From Pseudobowmanella zhangzhouensis (GTDB lineage: Bacteria > Pseudomonadota > Gammaproteobacteria > Enterobacterales > Alteromonadaceae): a stretch of DNA of 64,000 nt. Where the stretch lies: NCBI RefSeq assembly GCF_042662685.1, contig NZ_JBHSYO010000006.1, positions 287,370-351,369 of the forward strand, read 5' to 3'. Shown piece after piece: positions 27,295 to 34,988 of the stretch. The notes under the pieces were generated by a model. It ran no database searches, had not been told where the DNA came from, and saw nothing but the letters and a program-made list of their open reading frames with translations. How positions within the stretch are numbered: position 1 is the stretch's first letter; every line of letters begins with the position of its first letter. A program made the position numbers and the translations under genes.

Positions 27295-29085
27295 ATGACC
27301 CTGACCCGCATAAGCATAGTCAGTATTCTCAGCACTGTGTTGCTCGCTTGTGCCACTGGCCCCAAACCTGTGCCGCGGGTAGAACAACCCAAAGTCGACG
27401 ACACGCCAGCCACGGCCACGCCCATTGCGCCGCAAGACTACCTGCAACAGGCCAAACAGGCAAACAACGAGAGCGAAAAACTCGAGTTATTACTGGACGC
27501 AGCGGACGCCTGGCAGCAAACCGATTGCAATAAAAGCCTGCGAATTATCGAAACCCTGCGTGACAGCCTGACGTTGGCAACACAACAGGGCCGCGCCACG
27601 TTAATTGAGGCAGAGTGTTTGTATCAGCACGATATGGGGCAACAAGCGATTGGGTTATTACTGGCCCATGATTTTGACTTGTCGCTGCAACCACGCTTAC
27701 TGACATTGCGAGCTCATATGGCAGAGCAGGAAAATCGCGCACTGGATGCCGCCCGTCTTTACCAGCAACTGAGTCATTACGATGTCGCGGCAAATCAAAA
27801 AATCTGGCCGTTACTCAAACAGTTGTCATTAAAGCAGTTAGAACAGGCTGCCCTGCAACGTGGTGAGTTAAAAGCCTGGTTACAACTGGCGCTGATTACC
27901 CGTCACTTTGCTAACGATGCGCTGCTGATGGCCTCGCAATTACAACAATGGCGCGCACAATACCCCAATCACCCAGCCAATCTGACCTTACCGGAAGACC
28001 TGGATCAGGCGTTACAGACGCAAGGCTTCAAACCGCAACATGTGGCGGTACTGCTGCCGCTCAGTGGTCGCCTGCAAGCTCAGGGCGAGGCAATTAAACA
28101 GGGCCTGTTGGCGGCGTATTTCCCCCAATCTGGTCAGCGCCCGGTGATTCAGTTTTTCGATACCAACCGTCTGCCGATGGCGGAGATTGCGACCCAGCTG
28201 AATGAGGTGGATTTTGTCATCGGCCCCTTGTTAAAAGACAACATTGATGCGCTGGCGCCACTGATCGCAGATAAACCCATGCTGGCACTGAATCGTAGCG
28301 ACGCCGCAAACCATGACGAGCATTATTTTTATGCGCTGGCCCCGGAGGATGAGGGCCAACAACTGGCGCGGTCTTTATTAGAGCGTGGCTTTCAGCATCC
28401 GGTATTAGCTATATCCAGTTCGCCGGCATTACAGCGCATGGCCGCCAGTTTTTCACTGCATTGGCAGTTACAAAAAGACAAGTTACCGCCTCAGGTGATC
28501 TTCGACTCGAACAAAACCATGCAGCAAGGCATGGAATCACTGCTGGAAGTCGACCAGAGCAACCAACGGATCAAAGCCATCCAAAGCATGTTCCCCGGCG
28601 AAGTACACGCGTTTCACCGTAACCGTCAGGATGTGGATGCCATCGTGTTATTTGCCAACCCGGAAGAAACCGAATTACTCGTGCCCATTATCGAGTCGAG
28701 CATTAGTCCGTTTTCGGCCATTATTCCGGTCTTCGCATCTTCGCGTAGTTTCAGTCACGACTTAAAAGCCAATTCACTACGCGACTTACACGACCTCAGT
28801 TTTATCGATATGCCGTGGATGTTGCCACAGCATGGCTGGGTTGGGGTTGAGCAGCAAAGCGAAGCATTGTGGCCAAATCGGCAGGACAGCCTCAAGCGAT
28901 TGTTCGCCATGGGCTATGACAGCTGGCAGATGATCCCGCACTTACGTCATATGGCCATCTTGCCTGAGTTACGGGTAAAGGGTATGACGGGTGAGCTGGC
29001 GCTGGATGAAAACCAAACCATCCATCGCACTCTGAGCTGGGGTAAGATCCAGCAGGAGAAGGTAATTAAACTTGCCATGGAATAG
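27295..29085 (+). CDS. lpoA: Penicillin-binding protein activator LpoA
   Basis: An outer-membrane lipoprotein of about 596 aa that activates PBP1A from outside the peptidoglycan. The signal peptide ends LLAC with the lipid Cys near residue 19. The N-terminal TPR-like part (about 45-240) is followed by a periplasmic-binding-protein-like domain (HVAVLLPLSGRLQAQGEAIKQGLLAAYF, FVIGPLLKDNIDALAPLI). ATG 27295 gives a proper signal peptide; ATG 27268 would add WING residues before it. The gene overlaps yraN by 14 bp and heads the lpoA-yraN-diaA-dolP block. Confidence 0.92.
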   Translation: MTLTRISIVSILSTVLLACATGPKPVPRVEQPKVDDTPATATPIAPQDYLQQAKQANNESEKLELLLDAADAWQQTDCNKSLRIIETLRDSLTLATQQGRATLIEAECLYQHDMGQQAIGLLLAHDFDLSLQPRLLTLRAHMAEQENRALDAARLYQQLSHYDVAANQKIWPLLKQLSLKQLEQAALQRGELKAWLQLALITRHFANDALLMASQLQQWRAQYPNHPANLTLPEDLDQALQTQGFKPQHVAVLLPLSGRLQAQGEAIKQGLLAAYFPQSGQRPVIQFFDTNRLPMAEIATQLNEVDFVIGPLLKDNIDALAPLIADKPMLALNRSDAANHDEHYFYALAPEDEGQQLARSLLERGFQHPVLAISSSPALQRMAASFSLHWQLQKDKLPPQVIFDSNKTMQQGMESLLEVDQSNQRIKAIQSMFPGEVHAFHRNRQDVDAIVLFANPEETELLVPIIESSISPFSAIIPVFASSRSFSHDLKANSLRDLHDLSFIDMPWMLPQHGWVGVEQQSEALWPNRQDSLKRLFAMGYDSWQMIPHLRHMAILPELRVKGMTGELALDENQTIHRTLSWGKIQQEKVIKLAME

Positions 29086-29431
29086 CCCACGCTGGTCACG
29101 TTTGATTGGTCAAAACCATGAAAAACGTGCCTGTCAGTTTTTACAACAGCAAGGGTTGGCACTGGTACAAGCCAATTATCAATGCCGTCAGGGCGAAATC
29201 GACCTGATTATGCGCCAGCAGGACATGTTGGTATTTATTGAAGTCAAATACCGGCAATCGGCCAGTCATGGCGCTGCGGCAGAATATTTCCATACAAGCA
29301 AACGACAAAAATTTGAGCGGGCAATTGCTCACTACTTACACCAACAGGGCATTAACCCCAGTAGCCAGGCAATGAGGATTGATGTTGTCGCCATGACAGA
29401 TGACAATATCGACTGGTTACAGGGTGTCTGA
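29072..29431 (+). CDS. yraN: UPF0102 protein YraN
   Basis: A 119-aa protein with a restriction-endonuclease-like fold. It shows the family pattern GxxxExxAcxfLxxxG (GQNHEKRACQFLQQQG), then NYQCRQGEIDLIMRQQDMLVFIEVKYR, where E-x(n)-D and E-V-K form the putative nuclease site. Function is not established. The start must be TTG at 29072, as the ATG at 29077 belongs to the lpoA frame. GGAGAAGG lies about ten bases upstream inside lpoA. Strongly conserved gene order supports the call. Confidence 0.9.
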   Translation: MPWNSPRWSRLIGQNHEKRACQFLQQQGLALVQANYQCRQGEIDLIMRQQDMLVFIEVKYRQSASHGAAAEYFHTSKRQKFERAIAHYLHQQGINPSSQAMRIDVVAMTDDNIDWLQGV

Positions 29432-29450
29432 ATTAGATTGAAATAACACA

Positions 29451-30053
29451 ATGATTGAACATATACGCGCCAGTTTTACCGAAAGTATTCAAACCAAAAT
29501 TGTGGCTACCGACACATTAGCCGAACCGATCGCCTATGCAGCACAAATGCTGGTCAGTGCACTGGTCAACGGCAATAAGATTCTGTGTTGCGGTAATGGC
29601 GGTTCTGCACTTGAGGCACAGCGCTTCAGCGCCACGCTGTTAAACCGTTTTGAACGGGAGCGTCCCAGCTTACCGGCCTTATCCCTGACCGCGGAAGGCG
29701 CAGCGCTGACCGCTATTTCCAACGATTATCAATTCGCTGAGGTGTTTTCCAAGCAAGTTCGCGCACTGGGCCAGCCCGGTGACGTGCTGTTAGCGATTTC
29801 CACCAGCGGCAACTCACGTAATATTATCCAGGCCATGGAAGCGGCGCTTAGCCGCGATATGACCATTGTGGCGCTGACCGGTAAAGATGGCGGCGAAATG
29901 GCCGGGTTGCTTGGCCCGAATGATGTCGAAATCCGCGTGCCATCGGCACGAACCGTGCGCATTCACGAAGTGCATATGTTGGCGATCAATGTCCTGTGTG
30001 AGTCCATCGATGATTACTTGTTTCCCGATCACAGTGAGGTGCAGCATGCTTAG
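29451..30053 (+). CDS. diaA: DnaA initiator-associating protein, SIS domain
   Basis: A 200-aa SIS-domain protein (E. coli DiaA is 196 aa). It has GNKILCCGNGGSALEAQRFSATLLNRFERERPSLPALSLT, PGDVLLAISTSGNSRNIIQAMEAA and VPSARTVRIHEVHMLAINVLCESID. DiaA is a homotetramer that binds DnaA and promotes timely replication initiation. The paralogue GmhA (sedoheptulose phosphate isomerase) shares the fold, but the position between yraN and dolP and the Ser-rich SGNSRN variant fit DiaA. It overlaps dolP by 8 bp. Confidence 0.92.
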   Translation: MIEHIRASFTESIQTKIVATDTLAEPIAYAAQMLVSALVNGNKILCCGNGGSALEAQRFSATLLNRFERERPSLPALSLTAEGAALTAISNDYQFAEVFSKQVRALGQPGDVLLAISTSGNSRNIIQAMEAALSRDMTIVALTGKDGGEMAGLLGPNDVEIRVPSARTVRIHEVHMLAINVLCESIDDYLFPDHSEVQHA

Positions 30054-30612
30054 AACAGGTTTAGTTTTGTGCGTACTCATGGCCCTGCAGGGCTGTGCAG
30101 CCGTATTAGTGGCAGGTGGCGTTGGCGTCGCCGCATCGGCCCATGACCGCCGCTCGCTGGGTACACAAATAGATGACAAGACTGCCACCAGCCGGATTTA
30201 TCAGGCGATTGCAGCAGAAAAAGATCTGGATGATGCCAGCCATATCGTTGTGAGCGTATTTAACGGCGTGGTATTACTAACCGGCCAGACACCGACCGAT
30301 GAGTTTAAGCGTCGCGCAGGAGAGTTAGCGGCGGGCGTAGAGAACCTGCGCAAAGTGCATAACCAAATCCGCATCAATCAGCCCACGGCACCAAGTACCC
30401 GCGCCTATGACATCTGGCTGGCGTCCAAGGTGAAAACCAAACTGCTGGCCGATGAGCGGGTCGACGGCTTACATATTGAAGTGGTAGTGGAAGACTCAGA
30501 AGTCTTTTTACTGGGACTGGTCAATGAAGATGAAGCGGCCATTGCGGTGGATATTGCCCGCAACGCCGATGGCGTCGCGCAAGTGATAAAAGCGTTCGAA
30601 TACCGCAGCTAA
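30046..30612 (+). CDS. dolP: Division/outer-membrane stress-associated lipoprotein DolP (BON domains)
   Basis: A 188-aa outer-membrane lipoprotein; signal peptide MLRTGLVLCVLMALQGC with lipobox LQGC. Two BON domains follow: about residues 45-110 (TSRIYQAIAAEKDLDDASHIVVSVFNGVVLLTGQ) and 120-185 (DIWLASKVKTKLLADERVDGLHIEVVVEDSEVFLLGLV). DolP (YraP) binds anionic phospholipid and supports BAM function and outer-membrane integrity. ATG 30046, with GAGG upstream, is used; the frame is open 159 bp further back inside diaA. The overlap with diaA implies coupling. Confidence 0.92.
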   Translation: MLRTGLVLCVLMALQGCAAVLVAGGVGVAASAHDRRSLGTQIDDKTATSRIYQAIAAEKDLDDASHIVVSVFNGVVLLTGQTPTDEFKRRAGELAAGVENLRKVHNQIRINQPTAPSTRAYDIWLASKVKTKLLADERVDGLHIEVVVEDSEVFLLGLVNEDEAAIAVDIARNADGVAQVIKAFEYRS

Positions 30613-30628
30613 ATTTAAGGAAAGCCTG

Positions 30629-31483
30629 ATGCAACAAACCCTACGCCTGATAATCGATTGCCCGGATCAAATTGGTCTGGTGGCCACTGTGAGCCAGTTT
30701 CTGGCCACACATCAGGCAAATATCATCGAGGCTAACCATCATACAGATCTGCAAACCGGGCACTTTTTTATGCGCCACGAAATCCGCGCCGACAGCCTGA
30801 CATTGTCAGAACAGGATTTCGAACGCGCCTTTACGCCCATCGCAGCCAAATACCATATGAACTGGCGTATTACTGCGTCAGCACGCAAAGCCAAAGTGGC
30901 CTTATTGGCCAGCCATGAATCCCATTGTCTGGTTGATGTACTACATCGCTGGCACAGTGGAGAGCTGGATTGTGACATTGCCTGTATTATCGCCAACCAC
31001 CCGCAAATGAAGCAATTTGCCGATTGGTATGGCGTGCCGTTTCATTTTGTTGAATTCAAAGCAGACAACAAACCCCAGGCATTTAATCAGATCGCCCAAC
31101 TCATCAATGAGTATCAATCCGACCTGACCGTGCTTGCACGCTTTATGCAAATTCTGCCGGATAGCCTGTGCCAACAACTGGCCGGACGGGCGATCAATAT
31201 TCATCATAGTTTCCTGCCATCCTTTGCCGGTGCCCGTCCTTATCAGCAAGCCTATGAGCGCGGTGTAAAACTGATTGGCGCAACCTGCCATTACGTCACC
31301 AGTGACTTAGACGAAGGGCCGATTATCGAACAGGAAGTGGTGCGCATCAGTCATAGTGACAGCGCCGCGGATATGGTGCGAAAAGGTAAAGACTGTGAAA
31401 AAACCGCGCTGGCACGCGGCATTCGGTATCATCTGGAAGATCGCGTCATCATCCATGGCAACAAAACTGTGGTGTTTGCCTGA
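30629..31483 (+). CDS. purU: Formyltetrahydrofolate deformylase
   Basis: A 284-aa enzyme hydrolysing 10-formyl-THF to THF and formate. The N-terminal ACT domain (RLIIDCPDQIGLVATVSQFLATHQANIIEANHHTD) is followed by a formyltransferase-like domain with ALLASHESHCLVDVLHRWHSGEL, IANHP, and the active-site stretch INIHHSFLPSFAGARPYQQAYERGVKLIGATCHYV plus DEGPIIEQ (His and Asp catalytic). AAGGAAAG precedes the start. It sits 16 bp after dolP and may share its transcript. Confidence 0.95.
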   Translation: MQQTLRLIIDCPDQIGLVATVSQFLATHQANIIEANHHTDLQTGHFFMRHEIRADSLTLSEQDFERAFTPIAAKYHMNWRITASARKAKVALLASHESHCLVDVLHRWHSGELDCDIACIIANHPQMKQFADWYGVPFHFVEFKADNKPQAFNQIAQLINEYQSDLTVLARFMQILPDSLCQQLAGRAINIHHSFLPSFAGARPYQQAYERGVKLIGATCHYVTSDLDEGPIIEQEVVRISHSDSAADMVRKGKDCEKTALARGIRYHLEDRVIIHGNKTVVFA

Positions 31484-31486
31484 GGC

Positions 31487-32056
31487 TCAGAATCGGGCGC
31501 GATAGGTCAGTTTCAGAGCGTGGTTGGTAAATTCTTGCTGCGGATTTACCAGCGAGTCCTGATCCGCCTGTAAACGGGTAGAGGATAATCTCAGTTCCAG
31601 ATGGTCATCCCCCCACACATGTGCGGTACGAGCACTGACAAACACGCCTTCGCCCTGCTCCAGCACCAGATTGATGGCATTGCCAACATTTAAATCACCA
31701 GACAAATAGCGACGCACGCCGACACCAACCGTGCTGCTGGCTGTTAACTGCATCACTGGCATCATCTCAAGTGCCGCACTATTGAGACGGAACTGACACA
31801 TGCCGCCTTCCACTTCATGACGACGCATTAGCAGACTCGCGTCCAGTGCAAAGCGGGGACTGAGACGCCAATCCAAATTCAGCTCTCGGCGTTTATCTTC
31901 CAGCCCGGCAAAGCTGTACTTTTGACTCGTCAGGGTTAATTTAGCCTGATCGCCCGGATTACCGAACCAGTGGCGTTGTTGGCTTTTCCAGATATCCCAG
32001 TCACCGGCATGGCTGGCGAAAGACAACATCGAACAAACAAGTAACAGTATTTTCAT
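31487..32056 (-). CDS. Secreted protein of unknown function, possible small beta-barrel
   Basis: A 189-aa protein with a signal peptide (cleavage near ASHA-GDW). The mature part alternates polar and hydrophobic residues with strand-like stretches (AKLTLTSQKYSFAGLEDKRRELNLDWRLSPRFALDASLLM, HLELRLSSTRL) and ends THALKLTYRARF, with an aromatic final residue. This is what a small outer-membrane barrel looks like. I recognise no family. It ends 3 bp from the convergent purU stop with no terminator between. Confidence 0.6.
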   Translation of the reverse strand: MKILLLVCSMLSFASHAGDWDIWKSQQRHWFGNPGDQAKLTLTSQKYSFAGLEDKRRELNLDWRLSPRFALDASLLMRRHEVEGGMCQFRLNSAALEMMPVMQLTASSTVGVGVRRYLSGDLNVGNAINLVLEQGEGVFVSARTAHVWGDDHLELRLSSTRLQADQDSLVNPQQEFTNHALKLTYRARF

Positions 32057-32257
32057 AACCGGCCTCTACAACATAATCAGGCGATAACCTGATACTACGA
32101 GAAACTGCCGAATTAACCAGTATGCAAACCCATACCCATCATGCCTAAAATATGAGCAAGTCGTTAACCATCTGTTTTTAAACCTCTTGTGTCAGCGATT
32201 ACTGGTATTCGATTCGCGCTTTTTTTAGACTAGTCGTGATTGTGCTGGGAACTTGCT

Positions 32258-32722
32258 ATGAAATTTTACCTTACTGCCCTATTCATATTGTTCATCTGCG
32301 CCTGTTCACCGGCCCCCGAACCCAAAAAGAGCCTGCTTGACTCACCAACCTATTTACAGCAACTACGCTGCGTAGACGCACATCAGCCGCAGCAGGCTGT
32401 TTCGCCAGCACCGCAAAGCTGCCAGCAGGACAGCGATTGTCAGGCTTGTGGCGATGGATGGCGCTGTACTGAAAACAGTTGCCATAACCATACGGACAGC
32501 CCAGTCGCGCTTATGCCCATGGCAGCGGGCCGGGTTGCTCCTTTGCAGCATCCAGCCAAAGATCTGAACACCAACCTGACGCACCCCGGCTGTTATCCTC
32601 AAATAGCCTGCCAGGGCCAGCCGCTTGCTGGAGTCTCCAGTGCAGAAACATGCCGCGCTCAAGGCGGTCACAGTTTTCAAGACACCCATACCTGTGTGAG
32701 TCTGCAACCGGCCGGTAACTAA
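32258..32722 (+). CDS. Cysteine-rich lipoprotein of unknown function
   Basis: A 154-aa protein; the signal sequence MKFYLTALFILFICAC ends in an acceptable lipobox (ICAC). The mature part has about ten Cys, including the cluster CQQDSDCQACGDGWRCTENSC (about residues 58-78) resembling small disulfide-rich repeats, then CYPQIACQ and ETCRAQGGHSF. Disulfides in the periplasm are likely. ATG 32258, with GGGA eight bases upstream, is preferred to 32240. Not recognised as a known family. Confidence 0.6.
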   Translation: MKFYLTALFILFICACSPAPEPKKSLLDSPTYLQQLRCVDAHQPQQAVSPAPQSCQQDSDCQACGDGWRCTENSCHNHTDSPVALMPMAAGRVAPLQHPAKDLNTNLTHPGCYPQIACQGQPLAGVSSAETCRAQGGHSFQDTHTCVSLQPAGN

Positions 32723-32734
32723 TTCCCGGCCGGG

Positions 32735-32745
32735 GGTAAAATTTG
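32735..32745. promoter_or_regulatory. GTAAAATTTGC near-palindrome upstream of the DUF1328 gene
   Basis: The 11-mer differs by one base from the GTAAAATTTAC palindrome found at 38305 and its variants at 38284 and 42217. It lies about 160 bp before the DUF1328 start. A shared operator is inferred from recurrence only. Confidence 0.3.
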
Positions 32746-32902
32746 CTTGTTCGCGCGCGCATTCGCGGCTCCAAGCTCTCCCCTAAAATTAACAAATTCC
32801 ATAAAAATCAAAAACTTAAACAAAATCATCCAATCTGGCACAACAATCGCATTCTCCTAAGCATGGCTGACTACTTCAGCCGCAACCATTCAGGAGGACA
32901 TC

Positions 32903-33076
32903 ATGTTAGGTTGGGCATTGACGTTTCTGGTTATCGCGCTTGTCGCAGCATTGTTTGGTTTTGGTGGTATTGCAGGTGCAGCAGCCGGAATAGCAAAGAT
33001 TATCTTTTTCGTATTTTTAGTGTTGTTAGTAATTTCATTAGTCGCGGGTGCATTGCGCGGTAAAGCGCCGCTTTAA
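32903..33076 (+). CDS. DUF1328 (YtjA-like) small membrane protein
   Basis: A 57-aa hydrophobic protein with two spans. The sequence MLGWALTFLVIALVAALFGFGG, then IAGAAAGIAKIIFFVFLVLLVISLV, is the standard DUF1328 pattern (length usually 53-60). Function unknown; members are often stress-induced. AGGAGGA is a near-perfect ribosome site. It lies 15 bp upstream of the acidic lipoprotein gene and probably shares its mRNA. Confidence 0.88.
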   Translation: MLGWALTFLVIALVAALFGFGGIAGAAAGIAKIIFFVFLVLLVISLVAGALRGKAPL

Positions 33077-33091
33077 CAAGGAGAAAGGATC

Positions 33092-33346
33092 ATGAAAGTT
33101 TCAGTAACAAAATCGATTAAGCATGCATTGTTTATCGCTGGTTTGTCGTTAGGTATTGCAGCCTGTTCCGATAATGACGCGGAAGAAGCCGGTGAGCAAA
33201 TTGACCAGATGGTCGATGATGCCGGTGACGCGATGGAAGATGCAGGTGACAGCATCAGTGATGCAGCTACCGATGCGGGCAACGCCATCGAAGACGCCTG
33301 TGAAGATGTAAAAGACAGTGTGGATGCAGAAGACAAAGATTGCTAA
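33092..33346 (+). CDS. Small acidic, repetitive lipoprotein
   Basis: An 84-aa lipoprotein: KHALFIAGLSLGIAAC with lipobox IAAC, then a low-complexity mature part of degenerate heptad-like units (DDAGDAMEDAG, DSISDAATDAG, NAIEDACEDV). It is very rich in Asp, Ala and Glu. This resembles small late-embryogenesis or YtxH-like amphipathic helices, without a firm family assignment. AAGGAG lies upstream of the ATG. It forms a unit with DUF1328 and ends at a strong terminator. A cell-envelope stress role is inference. Confidence 0.7.
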   Translation: MKVSVTKSIKHALFIAGLSLGIAACSDNDAEEAGEQIDQMVDDAGDAMEDAGDSISDAATDAGNAIEDACEDVKDSVDAEDKDC

Positions 33347-33385
33347 TTGACTTCCCTGCTACCGGCCCTCTGCCGGTCCCTTATT

Positions 33386-33413
33386 AAGCCAGTCCTGCGA
33401 CTGGCTTTTTTTT
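33386..33413 (+). terminator. Rho-independent terminator after the acidic lipoprotein gene
   Basis: The perfect 9-bp stem AAGCCAGTC/GACTGGCTT with loop CTGC is followed by a run of seven T. It touches the stop of the convergent MFS gene. Confidence 0.92.
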
Positions 33414-34593
33414 ATTTCTCATCTGGCATACCTCGCGTATACAACACTCCGGCGCCAATAAAGGTGGCCATCACCCACAACACGTTTTCCTGCAATACGT
33501 CATGCAACCCCGCATAAATAAGCCCGCAGCAGATTAGCGCGAACCCGACCAGCGTATTCGCCGCTGCGACAAACTGTGTCCGGGTTTGCCCTTCGGCGAT
33601 ATCCAGCAGATAGGTTTTACGTCCGGTGCGGATCCCGGCATGGGCAACCGACAGCACAAAAAATCCACTGACTGCCGCCACATCGCCCCATTCGCGCATC
33701 AGATAAAATCCAGTACATGCCGATACCGCCAGAAGCCCGGCAATCAACAGCGTGAGCCGGGCACTGCGATCCGCCAGAGCGCCCCACACAGCTGACGATA
33801 AAAATGACGCCACAGCGCTTGCCACAATAAACCATGGAAGACTAAACGCATCGCCCTGATTGAGACTAATAAAATAAGGAGCGACCAGCGCCGAGTGCAA
33901 CATCAACACCCTGCTGACAATAAGGCTTTGTAACGCATCATGGGATTTCACTGTTACCCACAAGGACGGACTGGCTGCGTCTTCATCACTGCGATACTGC
34001 ATACTCAAGCCAGCCGAAAGCATCGCTGAGAGCGCAAACATACCGCCCGAAACCGCCAGTAACGCCACCAGCAACAGATGGGCAAAACTTTGCTGCCCCA
34101 ACATCAGCATAACCGCCGTCAACACGGACAATGCGCCGGCCGCCGAACTGGCCCAGCCTACCAATTTCCCGCGTCGGCCTTTTTCAATCAGTGCCCCCTG
34201 AATATCTTTCATACTTAATGAGCAGACTGCCCGACCCACGCTCATCATTGCCAGCAATAGCAACACACACCACCCAGCGAACACAGGTGGTAACCACCAT
34301 CCAGCCGCGGCCATAGCCAGTACCGCACTCGCTTGCGTGAGCATACCGCCGCGCCACAGCAGAATGCGGCGTTCAATCCCGGCACTGAACCGGCCAATCC
34401 ACCATTGAGGAATCAGTGATCCCGACTCCCGAATGGGAACCAATAACCCCACCATCCATGTCGGTGCAGCAATCGTCTGTAGCAGCCAGGGCAAGGTGGT
34501 TTTCGCCGACATCAATAAATCTGCCAGCTTGCTGGCAACACTAATGAGCAGCAGTTGAATGAAGGTGCGACGCGGTTGCTGTTGTTCAGTCAT
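33412..34593 (-). CDS. Major facilitator superfamily transporter
   Basis: A 393-aa inner-membrane protein with about twelve spans. It has the MFS halves: ASKLADLLMSAKTTLPWLL at the start, the loop-2 region WIGRFSAGIERRILLWRG in place of the GxxxDRxGRR motif, and a second-half WGALADRSARLTLLIAG motif. The substrate is unknown. GRAVCSLSMKDIQGALIEKGRRGKL between helices 4 and 5 resembles a poorly studied MFS group. Probably monocistronic. Confidence 0.8.
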   Translation of the reverse strand: MTEQQQPRRTFIQLLLISVASKLADLLMSAKTTLPWLLQTIAAPTWMVGLLVPIRESGSLIPQWWIGRFSAGIERRILLWRGGMLTQASAVLAMAAAGWWLPPVFAGWCVLLLLAMMSVGRAVCSLSMKDIQGALIEKGRRGKLVGWASSAAGALSVLTAVMLMLGQQSFAHLLLVALLAVSGGMFALSAMLSAGLSMQYRSDEDAASPSLWVTVKSHDALQSLIVSRVLMLHSALVAPYFISLNQGDAFSLPWFIVASAVASFLSSAVWGALADRSARLTLLIAGLLAVSACTGFYLMREWGDVAAVSGFFVLSVAHAGIRTGRKTYLLDIAEGQTRTQFVAAANTLVGFALICCGLIYAGLHDVLQENVLWVMATFIGAGVLYTRGMPDEK

Positions 34594-34800
34594 TAGGTGT
34601 CCCGCTGCAGATGCCCCTGCGCATAGGTAAAGGTCTTTGTGAGTCCATCGGTATTTTTTTCAAAATTCCGCAACTGTTACCACCAGCATGCCATTTTAGA
34701 TCACAAAAAGCATTACAAAACAATAACCTGGGCATTGGCACAGATTTGGCAATCTCTCTGCATAACCTTTCATTTCACGTTAATCTGAAGGAGTAACATG

Positions 34801-34974
34801 ATGATTGCCTGGATCTCAATATTCATTGTTTTAGCCAGTGTTGCTGTCATTTTATCGGTTAGTGGCCTTACTCAAGGGAGTTTCCTGACCACATTTTTAG
34901 CCTCTGCGGGTATTTTGTTTCTATTGTTATTAATCGCTATGGGGCTGTTGGCACGTAAGTTTAAAAAACAATAA
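34801..34974 (+). CDS. 57-aa two-span membrane peptide
   Basis: A small hydrophobic protein: one helix at the N-terminus (AWISIFIVLASVAVILSVSG), a short loop LTQGSF, a second helix (FLASAGILFLLLLIAMGLLA) and a basic tail RKFKKQ. AAGGAG is seven bases before ATG 34801; ATG 34798 directly precedes it. It lies 14 bp upstream of the phosphatase/lipid-kinase gene and is probably in the same operon. Layout recalls DUF1328, but sequence does not. No family recognised. Confidence 0.65.
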   Translation: MIAWISIFIVLASVAVILSVSGLTQGSFLTTFLASAGILFLLLLIAMGLLARKFKKQ

Positions 34975-34988
34975 GGAGTTAACTACCG